Shown piece by piece: positions 1 to 5,200 of a DNA stretch of 5,837 nt. Source of the DNA: Candidatus Cloacimonadota bacterium. GTDB taxonomy: Bacteria > Cloacimonadota > Cloacimonadia > Cloacimonadales > TCS61. The notes beneath the pieces were generated by a model. It was not told the origin of the DNA, ran no database searches, and saw only the letters and a program-made list of their open reading frames with translations. The position numbers were made by a program, and so were the translations under genes. The stretch covers positions 1 to 5,837 of the forward strand of contig JAGGWC010000202.1 of the NCBI GenBank assembly GCA_021157645.1. The letters run 5' to 3'. Positions within the stretch are counted from its first letter, which is position 1, and the number at the start of each line of letters is the position of its first letter.

Positions 1-1151
1 ATACTGCATATGATGAAGAGTATAAGCGAATACGACAGCTTGATTCAAATGTAAAACAGATATTTAATCCTGTTCAAAACATTATTGATCTTGATATTTC
101 ACTCATCACACGTGGAATGACAATTTCTGGAAGTACTGCAGAGAAAATCATGGAAGAAAATGATTTTGATTTTTTCAAAGAGGAGTTATTACTTTATGTT
201 CTACTTGATGGAGTTGCGTGGATTGATGTTGTTAGGCAGAATGATAATATTTATCTTTCTGCACTGAGTGTTCAAGATGTTAAAGAGGTTCAATACGATG
301 TGGCAGGAAATATAACTAAGATTATTCTTGAATCTGGTGAAGGAGATAATGTTCTTCAAAAGATATATACATTAGATGAAATAACTATCGTACAGGGTGA
401 TAATAGAAAAACAGTTCCTAATGTTCTTGGCTTTATTCCAGTTGTTGAAATCTGGGGCCTCAAATCTGCAAGTCAACCTATAAGCAGAATAGAAGGACTA
501 ATAGACAAACTTGATCTTATAAACGAATATTATGCCGGAACTAAGAGTATTGGAAAATTACATTCAGATCCTTTAATGTGGGGAAATGCTGTTTTTGACT
601 CGACAAAAATGGCAGAAAAATTTAAAAACAGGACTGAAGGCGAAGTGAAATATGCACATGTTCCAGAAGGTGGTAAACTTCAATTCCTTGAAATGCAAGG
701 TAATGTAATGAAAATCATGTGTGAAGAAAGAGATAAACTTATAGAACAAGTTGAACATGAATATCCAGAATTAATGCTTATAAAGCTAATACAAGGTGCT
801 GCAGTTTCAGGGTATGCAATCTCTCTAAAACTTACCGGGCTTGAAAGTCTAATACAAAGATATCGAAGCAATTACAAAACAGGACTTATTAAAGCGTTCC
901 AGTATGCTTTTGAATTGCTGGGAATCAATGACACAGTAGAAATTCAATTTGATTCAATCATCCCTGATAGCATTAAAGAATCTCTTGATGCAATAATCTC
1001 TGCATATAGTGCTGGTTTGCTTGATATAAAGACAGCGGTGAAAAAAACGGCAAAAATATTCAACGAAAATCCAGAACAGATATTGCAAAATCTCCAGGCC
1101 GAAGACATATACGAGCAACAGTTTCAGCAGGAGGCTGGTGAAGTTGAATGA
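1..1151 (+). CDS. Phage portal protein, 5'-truncated by the window edge
   Basis: The reading frame is open from base 3 (ACT GCA TAT GAT) through the ATG at 117 to the TGA at 1149-1151. The ATG at 117 is therefore an internal methionine and the true start lies before the window; 382 residues are visible. Portal proteins form a dodecameric ring at one capsid vertex, where they nucleate procapsid assembly and serve as the DNA channel and terminase docking site. Supporting features are the VLGFIPVVEIWG segment (about 411-458), the long helical stretch ISRIEGLIDKLDLINEYYAG (481-540) followed by HSDPLMWG, and the C-terminal helices with SGYAISLKLTGLE (807-846) and DSIIPDSIKESLDAIISAYSAG (951-1016). 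This pattern is typical of siphovirus portals. The C-terminal 40 residues are Gln/Glu-rich. The stop overlaps the next start as ATGA. The family call rests on motif recognition and position before the minor head gene. The exact portal subfamily is not assignable by eye. Confidence 0.88.
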   Translation, partial: TAYDEEYKRIRQLDSNVKQIFNPVQNIIDLDISLITRGMTISGSTAEKIMEENDFDFFKEELLLYVLLDGVAWIDVVRQNDNIYLSALSVQDVKEVQYDVAGNITKIILESGEGDNVLQKIYTLDEITIVQGDNRKTVPNVLGFIPVVEIWGLKSASQPISRIEGLIDKLDLINEYYAGTKSIGKLHSDPLMWGNAVFDSTKMAEKFKNRTEGEVKYAHVPEGGKLQFLEMQGNVMKIMCEERDKLIEQVEHEYPELMLIKLIQGAAVSGYAISLKLTGLESLIQRYRSNYKTGLIKAFQYAFELLGINDTVEIQFDSIIPDSIKESLDAIISAYSAGLLDIKTAVKKTAKIFNENPEQILQNLQAEDIYEQQFQQEAGEVE

Positions 1152-2083
1152 GAACAGATATAAAACTGATGAAACAATTTGAAAAGTACTATAACGAAGA
1201 AGTTATGCAGCCCTTTTTAAGGGCTGTTATTGATCTTATAAGGTCAACTGGTTTTAAAAGATATGTTATTCCAAGATCATTCAAAAAAAGACTTGGTGTT
1301 ATTACAAAACAATGGCTAAAAAAATATGAAAAAGGATTAATAAGCATTTTTGATGTGATCAATGAAGAAGTTTATTATACATGGTTTGAAGAACTTCAAA
1401 AGCAACTTCCAAGGCAATTTAGGTATAAAAATTCAGAGTATCTTGTTGATAAGCAAAAGAAAAGGATACTGAAAAAAGTTTCTGGTAGATGGCTTGTTCA
1501 CATATCACTTGTAAAAAGAGCTACATTTGATATCTGGAAATATTATGAAGTCGACGGATTAAAGCTATCAGATAGGATTTGGAAAGTATCTAAACAAGTA
1601 GCAAAAGATATTCAGAAGCAGGTCATGCTTTCTCTTCAAACCGGTATGAGTGCAAGAAAGCTAAGAGATCAGATATTAAAACTTGCAGAACAACAGCCAG
1701 TAGAAATTCCGAAATGGTTACAGGAGCAGTTGAAATCAGCTGATCCAGATACAATAGCAAAAGTTGTAGAAAAGTATATTCAGAAGAAACAAAAGTACAA
1801 TGCAATGAGAATTGCAAGAACCGAGATTCAACGTGCATGGAGAGTATCATATGTAGAACAGGCTAAAAAGCTTCCTTTTGTAAAGGGAATTAAATGGAAT
1901 CTATCTAAAAGTCATCCAGAAAAAGATATTTGCGATGAATATGCAACTGCAAATATGGGATTAGGTCCTGGAGTGTATCCTCCAGATGCTGTTCCGCATA
2001 ACGGAGCTCCAGCACATCCTCATTGTTTGTGTTATCTCACAACTGTTCTGGATGAAAATATTATTCCAAGCGAAAACAAGTAA
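1148..2083 (+). CDS. Phage minor head protein, Mu gpF-like (SPP1 gp7-like) family
   Basis: This 311-residue protein likely enters the procapsid with the portal and acts in head morphogenesis or DNA ejection. It starts at the ATG overlapping the portal stop (ATGA, 1148-1151), with AGGAGG upstream at 1129-1134. Residues 1-135 are helical and very Lys/Arg-rich. Residues 140-180 hold the helical segment with SLQTGMSARKLRDQI. The C-terminal gpF-like domain includes ARTE (223-226), W250, the stretch SHPEKDICDEYA (255-266), GLGPGVYPPD (271-280), and the closing APAHPHCLCYL (287-297). C262, H284, H290, H292, C293 and C295 are the conserved Cys/His positions typical of this family and could bind metal, which is an inference. 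The place directly after the portal gene is the standard one. A short GC-cored inverted repeat lies inside codons 21-27. No truncation is seen. Confidence 0.92.
   Translation: MRTDIKLMKQFEKYYNEEVMQPFLRAVIDLIRSTGFKRYVIPRSFKKRLGVITKQWLKKYEKGLISIFDVINEEVYYTWFEELQKQLPRQFRYKNSEYLVDKQKKRILKKVSGRWLVHISLVKRATFDIWKYYEVDGLKLSDRIWKVSKQVAKDIQKQVMLSLQTGMSARKLRDQILKLAEQQPVEIPKWLQEQLKSADPDTIAKVVEKYIQKKQKYNAMRIARTEIQRAWRVSYVEQAKKLPFVKGIKWNLSKSHPEKDICDEYATANMGLGPGVYPPDAVPHNGAPAHPHCLCYLTTVLDENIIPSENK
1208..1226 (+). other. Intragenic stem-loop (8-bp stem, TTT loop)
   Basis: CAGCCCTT (1208-1215) pairs perfectly with AAGGGCTG (1219-1226) around a 3-nt TTT loop. It lies about 60 nt inside the minor head gene, whose codons here read MQPFLRAV. 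The following bases (TTATTGATC) are only weakly T-rich, so it does not make a convincing terminator. It may only be a by-product of the coding sequence, or it may slow translation or transcription early in the gene. What is seen is the perfect pairing; any function is conjecture. Confidence 0.35.
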
Positions 2084-2084
2084 A

Positions 2085-2102
2085 GAAATTCTTAAGAATT
2101 TC
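2085..2102. repeat. 18-nt perfect palindrome in the gap before the 53-aa gene
   Basis: GAAATTCTTAAGAATTTC is its own reverse complement over all 18 bases. It fills almost the whole gap between the minor head stop (TAA at 2081-2083) and the Shine-Dalgarno of the next gene (AGGAGGTGA from 2103). In RNA it could fold into a weak AT-rich hairpin of 7 bp with a TTAA loop, abutting the ribosome binding site. In DNA it has the form of a site for a dimeric protein. It lacks a GC core and a T-tract, so it is not an intrinsic terminator. Confidence 0.6.
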
Positions 2103-2111
2103 AGGAGGTGA
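2103..2111 (+). promoter_or_regulatory. Ribosome binding site that supports a GTG start at 2118
   Basis: AGGAGGTGA is a near-complete complement of the 16S rRNA 3' end and sits 6 nt before the GTG at 2118. No ATG follows within suitable distance in the open frame (the first in-frame ATG is codon 14). The strength of this site is the main reason to accept a short gene with a GTG start here. Confidence 0.85.
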
Positions 2112-2117
2112 CCAGCT

Positions 2118-2279
2118 GTGGCACATATAGGCTGGGACAAACTTGTTGCTGAGCTTATGAAAAAAGGATATTCAGAAGAAGCTGCAAATAAAATAGCGTG
2201 GTCTATTTGCGTGAAAAAATATGGAAAACAAAGATGCATTGCTATGGCGCAATCAGCGAGAAAGAAGAAAAACAAATAA
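2118..2279 (+). CDS. Small basic phage protein of the head module (53 aa), function unknown
   Basis: GTG-started frame of 53 codons plus TAA at 2277-2279, preceded by a strong AGGAGGTGA. The protein begins MAHIGWDKLVAELMKKGYSE, continues through EEAANKIAWSI and the KKYGKQR motif (33-39), and ends in a run of Lys/Arg. It has two cysteines (C31 and C40) and looks like two or three short helices. The layout HIG-aromatic, KL, a helix, KGxSxxxA, then IxxKKYGK resembles small proteins I recall from the portal-to-scaffold interval of many siphoviruses and Mu-like phages, whose role is not known to me. That resemblance is from memory. Its stop codon runs straight into the scaffold gene's Shine-Dalgarno (AAAGGAGGT, 2278-2286), so the two are probably translationally coupled. 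The basic C-terminus might bind nucleic acid or the acidic scaffold, which is speculation. It is easily missed because it is short and lacks an ATG start. Confidence 0.8.
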   Translation: MAHIGWDKLVAELMKKGYSEEAANKIAWSICVKKYGKQRCIAMAQSARKKKNK

Positions 2280-2293
2280 AGGAGGTATGAACG

Positions 2294-2995
2294 ATGGATG
2301 AAAGGAAAAAACGGGGCATTGATATCCAACTCTTTGCTGAGGGGGATACCAATGAACCACAGGAACAACAAAACACTGATGGTGAAGCCAATAACACGCA
2401 ACCATCAGAAAATGATTCTGAAGGATTATTAACTCAGGAAGAATTCGAAAAACTCACCAAAGCTTTAGAAGAAGGAAATTTTGAAGAATTTATTACAACA
2501 CTTGATCCTGAACTTCAAAAGAAGTATCAGAGCTATATGGACGCCAAGATACAGAAAGCATTGAAGACAAGAGAAAAAAACCTCAGAAAGCAGATAGAAG
2601 AACAGTTGAAAAAAGAAGCTGAACTCAAACAATTGGAAGTAGAGGGAAAATGGAAAGAGTTGTATGAAGCAAAGCAAAGAGAGCTGGAAGAAGAAATTGC
2701 AAGACTTCAAAAAGAGAGAATTGATGTTTTGTTAACTGCAAAATTTACTGAAAAACAAATTCCACTTGAGTTGAAAAATTATCTCAATATAACAGATCCT
2801 GAACAAATCGATGAAATCGTAGAAGGATTAAGCAAGATACTTTCATCATATACACAAAAGCAAATTGAAAAGTTAAAATCCACAAGTAATGTTGTGATAA
2901 AGGGTAGAAACGAAACATCATCAAACGAAAACAAGATTGAAGCAGAAGTAAAAAAATACATAACAACATCTGAAGGTTATAAAAAACCATGGTAG
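2294..2995 (+). CDS. Capsid scaffolding protein (DUF4355-like) with IDIQLFAE N-terminal motif
   Basis: This 233-residue, Glu/Lys/Gln-rich protein would guide co-assembly of the major capsid protein and portal into the procapsid and then leave. It starts at ATG 2294 after AAAGGAGGT. The nearer ATG at 2287 reads into a stop after four codons. Residues 9-16 (IDIQLFAE) match the L/I-QLFAE signature near the N-terminus of many scaffolds of Gram-positive phages. Residues 17-45 are a disordered acidic Asn/Gln-rich linker. Residues 75-145 form a long charged helix, probably a coiled coil, including GKWKELYEAKQRELEEEIARL (118-138). A more globular C-terminal part follows (about 146-195), ending in a basic tail with SEGYKKPW. 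There is no protease-like Ser/His motif, so it appears to be a pure scaffold rather than a protease-scaffold fusion. It lies just before the decoration and capsid genes, as expected. The scaffold role is inferred from composition, motif and position. Confidence 0.85.
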   Translation: MDERKKRGIDIQLFAEGDTNEPQEQQNTDGEANNTQPSENDSEGLLTQEEFEKLTKALEEGNFEEFITTLDPELQKKYQSYMDAKIQKALKTREKNLRKQIEEQLKKEAELKQLEVEGKWKELYEAKQRELEEEIARLQKERIDVLLTAKFTEKQIPLELKNYLNITDPEQIDEIVEGLSKILSSYTQKQIEKLKSTSNVVIKGRNETSSNENKIEAEVKKYITTSEGYKKPW

Positions 2996-3011
2996 AAGGA
3001 GGTAGAAATCT

Positions 3012-3350
3012 ATGCCTATTACAGAGGTAAGCAGCACACCTGAATTTCTTTTGAATAAACATTATGTGACAAAGACAGTGACTTTAGATGCAACTGCATG
3101 GTCGGATGATAAATACGCAAAAGCTGGAACTGTAGTTGGGATTGTAACTGCAAGTGGAAAGGCAGTACCATATAACGATTCAAACACTGATGGCTCTGAA
3201 GTAGCAGTTGGAATATTACTCGAAAATGTTGATCTTAACAACGGAGATCAACCAGCTGCAATAATAATTCATGGCTTTGTTGATAAATCAAAACTTGTAG
3301 GCTATGATGCCGCATGTGAAGCTGATCTTCCGCTTATTTACTTTGAATAA
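3012..3350 (+). CDS. Head decoration protein, lambda gpD-like
   Basis: This 112-residue protein is expected to bind as trimers on the expanded capsid and stabilise it against internal DNA pressure. Residues 36-55 (AKAGTVVGIVTASGKAVPYN) carry the typical strand pattern with a glycine turn. NTDGSEVAVGILLENVDL (59-76) and the AAIIIHGFVDKSKL segment (82-95) complete the beta-rich core seen in the lambda head decoration (HDPD) family. The N-terminal arm (1-30) is polar and extended, as in gpD, where it contacts the capsid shell. The length fits the family. The start has AAGGAGGT at 2996-3003, directly after the scaffold stop. Its position immediately before a gpE-like capsid gene mirrors the D-E order of lambda. 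No cysteines are needed for the family fold, and only one is present (in AACEADL). Confidence 0.92.
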   Translation: MPITEVSSTPEFLLNKHYVTKTVTLDATAWSDDKYAKAGTVVGIVTASGKAVPYNDSNTDGSEVAVGILLENVDLNNGDQPAAIIIHGFVDKSKLVGYDAACEADLPLIYFE

Positions 3351-3380
3351 AAAACAATGAAGTGAAAGGAGGAATAAATA

Positions 3381-4367
3381 ATGGCTGTAACATTAGCTGA
3401 TTTTCTTGAAGGAAAAGCGACAATTGCATATCTTAAACAAAGACCATCAAGGCAATTCATACTTGAAGGAATTTTGCCTTACAAATCAATTGATACACTT
3501 GAATATGAACATATAATTGGTGACTTTATGGATCCGGTAGTAGCAGACTTTGTAGCTTATGGTGCTGATGGAAAATATGTAGGAAGAGATGGCTTGAAAA
3601 AATTCATCGAGGAACTCAAACCTATTAGAATTCATAGGAGGCTTGATGGAAAACTCTTGATCAATGCAAAGAAATACAAAACCGATGAACCAATAGTCAA
3701 AGAACTCTTTAACGATGTTGGTTATGTTTACGATTCAGTAAGAGTCAGAGTTGAAAAAATGAGAGCTGATGTTTTGACATCTGGAAAACTTACCGCAACT
3801 GGAAACGTAGCTTTCTCTGTAGATTATGGAATTCCAACTGAAAACCAAAAGTCTCCAGCAGTTCTTTGGAGTGATACTACCAATTCAAACCCAATTCAAG
3901 ACATGATTGATTGGTACAATACACTTGATTTTGAACCAGAAGGCGGAATAATCTCTAAGGAGATACTCAATTACCTCGTGCAAAACGTTAATGTCAGGAA
4001 AGCAATCCACGGTGACAACGGTGCAAATCAATATGTAACCCTTGAAATGATAAACAACCTTCTCTCACAACTTGGACTTCCAAAACTTGCAGTAAACAAA
4101 GATTACTATAGAGCCGCTGATGGATCAAAAGCTTACTTCTGGCCATCTAACAAAATGGTCTGGGTTGGTTCCAACATAGGATATGCTCTCATGGGTCCAA
4201 CTGAAGAATCTGTACTTGAAAAAGGCGTTGTTAAAACTGATAAAGGAATCTATGTACAGGTTGTTGAAGAACAAAGACCACCAAGAATAATCACAACTGG
4301 TTCCGCTACATCCATAATAGCATTACCAGGAGTAAATGAAATATTCATAGCAACTGTTCTTGCTTGA
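3381..4367 (+). CDS. Major capsid protein, lambda gpE-like family
   Basis: This 328-residue protein is the likely shell subunit, with an HK97-type fold, in icosahedral assembly around the scaffold. It is close in length to lambda gpE (341 aa). Family-like features are the N-terminal RPSRQFILEGILP (21-33), the segment FVAYGADGKYVGRDG (57-71), the long helix NDVGYVYDSVRVRVEKMRADVLTSGKL (111-137), and the strand FSVDYG (145-150) with DPMxD-like NPIQDMIDWYN (170-180). The C-terminal part has WVGSNIGYALMGPT and closes with a hydrophobic beta segment (IIALPGVNEIFIATVLA). There is no separate N-terminal delta domain of the HK97 type and no evident cleavage site. It starts at ATG 3381 after AAAGGAGGA (3365-3373). 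It ends in tandem in-frame stops TGA TAA (4365-4370), followed at once by a strong terminator, which suits a very highly expressed gene. Confidence 0.92.
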   Translation: MAVTLADFLEGKATIAYLKQRPSRQFILEGILPYKSIDTLEYEHIIGDFMDPVVADFVAYGADGKYVGRDGLKKFIEELKPIRIHRRLDGKLLINAKKYKTDEPIVKELFNDVGYVYDSVRVRVEKMRADVLTSGKLTATGNVAFSVDYGIPTENQKSPAVLWSDTTNSNPIQDMIDWYNTLDFEPEGGIISKEILNYLVQNVNVRKAIHGDNGANQYVTLEMINNLLSQLGLPKLAVNKDYYRAADGSKAYFWPSNKMVWVGSNIGYALMGPTEESVLEKGVVKTDKGIYVQVVEEQRPPRIITTGSATSIIALPGVNEIFIATVLA

Positions 4368-4372
4368 TAATT

Positions 4373-4400
4373 AAAAGGGGCTTTTTGCCCCTTTTTCTTT
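4373..4400 (+). terminator. Rho-independent terminator after the major capsid gene
   Basis: AAAAGGGGC (4373-4381) pairs perfectly with GCCCCTTTT (4387-4395) around a TTTTT loop, giving a 9-bp stem with a five-pair GC core, followed by TCTTT. It begins 3 nt after the second of two tandem capsid stop codons. Only 27 nt separate the stem from the next ATG, and that space is mostly the Shine-Dalgarno, so no separate promoter fits there. The terminator must therefore be leaky or antiterminated if the neck genes are to be transcribed. Because the stem is A-rich on its 5' side, it could also work weakly on the opposite strand. Confidence 0.88.
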
Positions 4401-4422
4401 AATAACAAAAAGGAGGGATTAC

Positions 4423-4650
4423 ATGAAATACAAATATCGTGTAAAAAAGATGATAGTTACATACAAAGGTAAGGATTATCATCCAGGAGAAATAATTGAA
4501 ACAGACCTTGAATTAAAGCATCCATATCTTGTAAAGGTCTCAACAAGCAAGAAAAAGTCAAATGCCAACACTGCAGAAGGTGATAGTAATGACAAACCTG
4601 GAAGCACTGAAAGCAACACTCAAGGATCAGGAAAACAAAATAATGAGTGA
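4423..4650 (+). CDS. Small phage protein with basic N-terminal domain and disordered tail, function unknown
   Basis: This 75-residue protein has an AGGAGGG site at 4411-4417, 5 nt before the ATG. Residues 1-40 look like a compact beta domain: YRVKKMIVTYKGKDYHPGEIIE (5-26), with a G-K-x-Y-x-P-G-x-I turn, then LELKHPYLVKVS. Residues 41-75 are low complexity (Ser, Asn, Gly, Thr, Lys, Gln) and surely disordered. The place between the major capsid gene and the connector gene corresponds to that of lambda FI, but I see no sequence resemblance to FI and do not name it. Small proteins with this basic GK-Y-PG-I pattern occur at this position in other phages, from memory. The last 62 nt are shared with the next gene in another frame if that gene starts at 4589. 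Roles as a head accessory or packaging factor are possible but unsupported. Confidence 0.75.
   Translation: MKYKYRVKKMIVTYKGKDYHPGEIIETDLELKHPYLVKVSTSKKKSNANTAEGDSNDKPGSTESNTQGSGKQNNE
4577..4584 (+). promoter_or_regulatory. Ribosome binding site that favours the start at 4589 for the connector gene
   Basis: AAGGTGAT lies 4 nt before the ATG at 4589 and matches the downstream half of the anti-Shine-Dalgarno complement, like the sites before 4883 and 5606. The alternative ATG at 4562 has no such site. The alternative at 4643 has only AGGA at 4629-4632. It is inside the coding sequence of the preceding gene. Confidence 0.6.
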
Positions 4651-4882
4651 TGAGGAGTACAGAAGCCATCTAGAACTTAAGGGAATTAATCCAGATGATA
4701 CGTTTGATCCAACAAATCCCAACGATATAATGCTTGCAAAGGCGGATATTTTAGAAGATATAGTAGCACATCCAGTTAAATGGAATGCATATAAGCAAGG
4801 TGAAATCAACGAAGAAGTGAATCCAGAACAAATCTTAAAGGTAGCTCAGCAAATTAGATTAAGATATCAGAAGGTGATCTAA
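4589..4882 (+). CDS. Probable head-tail connector (adaptor) protein
   Basis: This is a small acidic, helix-rich protein, 97 residues with the start chosen here, expected to bind beneath the portal as the first neck ring. Residues 1-11 (MTNLEALKATL) and YRSHLELKGINPDDTF (24-39), then IMLAKADILEDIVA (47-60) and the C-terminal helix NPEQILKVAQQIRLRYQKV (78-96), fit small helical connectors that begin with an xLEALK helix. Three starts compete: 4562 (106 aa, no ribosome site), 4589 (good AAGGTGAT), and 4643 (79 aa, overlapping the upstream stop as ATGAGTGA with a weak AGGA). I prefer 4589 for its ribosome site and the helical LEALK segment, but 4643 would give the more usual short overlap. The stop abuts the next ATG with no gap. 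The connector role is inferred mainly from position between capsid and stopper genes plus the helical character. Confidence 0.7.
   Translation: MTNLEALKATLKDQENKIMSDEEYRSHLELKGINPDDTFDPTNPNDIMLAKADILEDIVAHPVKWNAYKQGEINEEVNPEQILKVAQQIRLRYQKVI
4871..4880 (+). promoter_or_regulatory. Ribosome binding site of the head-closure gene, inside the connector's last codons
   Basis: AAGGTGATCT spans the final sense codons of the connector gene, and its last base is the first base of the connector's TAA. It lies 2 nt before the ATG at 4883. With stop and start abutting (TAAATG), the ribosome that ends the connector is placed directly on the next start, implying coupled translation. Confidence 0.7.
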
Positions 4883-5200
4883 ATGACACTTACAATTGTT
4901 CAGGAAAATACAACACTTGATTCTTGGGGTAATCCTGTTACTTCTACAGCTGAAACAAATTACGAAATAGATGCAAAAGACTTTCAACCATATGCACACG
5001 GCGGGCTTTCAGATAGCGCAAATATAACGGATGATGGAATGTTAAAACACAGGTTCAGGAAACTATTTTTAAAGGATTCTCTAAAAAATCTTCAAATTGA
5101 TGTTGGAAAAACAATAAAAGTTGATGGAAAGCAATATAAAGTAAGTGAAATCCAGGAATATGAAAAACATAAAGAGGTAATCTGCTATGTCGTGGAATAA
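4883..5200 (+). CDS. Probable head-closure (stopper) protein, SPP1 gp16 / lambda FII-like role
   Basis: This 105-residue protein is predicted to be mainly beta. In such phages the stopper ring closes the neck after DNA packaging and offers the docking surface for the tail. Residues 12-30 (LDSWGNPVTSTAETNYEI) show the usual opening pattern of a strand, a W/Y-G-N turn and another strand. DDGMLKHRFRKLFLKD (50-65) follows, then GKTIKVDGKQYKVSEIQEYEKHKEVICYVVE (75-105). The I-x-V-x-G-x-x-Y-x-V-x-x-I-x-x-Y-x-x-H pattern is typical of stopper/head-tail joining proteins in siphoviruses. Its 3' end overlaps the next gene by 14 nt. Position between the connector and the HK97 gp10-like gene agrees. Whether it is structurally nearer SPP1 gp16 or lambda FII cannot be told here. 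Confidence 0.78.
   Translation: MTLTIVQENTTLDSWGNPVTSTAETNYEIDAKDFQPYAHGGLSDSANITDDGMLKHRFRKLFLKDSLKNLQIDVGKTIKVDGKQYKVSEIQEYEKHKEVICYVVE

Noticed and set aside
117..119. ATG at 117 as the start of the first gene
   Set aside because: The same frame stays open to base 3 and encodes portal-like sequence, and no ribosome site precedes 117. The gene starts outside the window.
1961..2401. 146-codon open frame on the - strand
   Set aside because: It lies opposite the conserved 3' end of the minor head gene, the 53-aa gene and the scaffold start. Its protein is an artificial Phe/Leu/Ile-rich product of A/G-rich coding DNA.
2465..3062. Overlapping - strand open frames opposite the scaffold gene
   Set aside because: They are rich in Phe and Leu only because the scaffold gene is rich in GAA and AAA codons. 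They have no supported start and no family resemblance.
3357..3365. Two-codon ATG AAG TGA mini-frame before the capsid ribosome site
   Set aside because: It has no ribosome site of its own and such a frame is expected by chance in a short A-rich gap.
3774..3802. TTGACA resembling a -35 promoter element inside the capsid gene
   Set aside because: At 17-nt spacing the -10 position reads AACTGG, which is not promoter-like, and the site is within a conserved capsid helix.
4290..4318. ATCACA and CATAAT at 17-nt spacing near the capsid 3' end as a promoter for the neck genes
   Set aside because: The -35 match is weak, the site is inside coding sequence, and transcripts from it would still meet the terminator at 4373.
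4365..4370. Possible stop-codon read-through of the capsid gene at TGA
   Set aside because: An in-frame TAA follows immediately and the terminator starts 3 nt later, so an extended capsid protein is not plausible.
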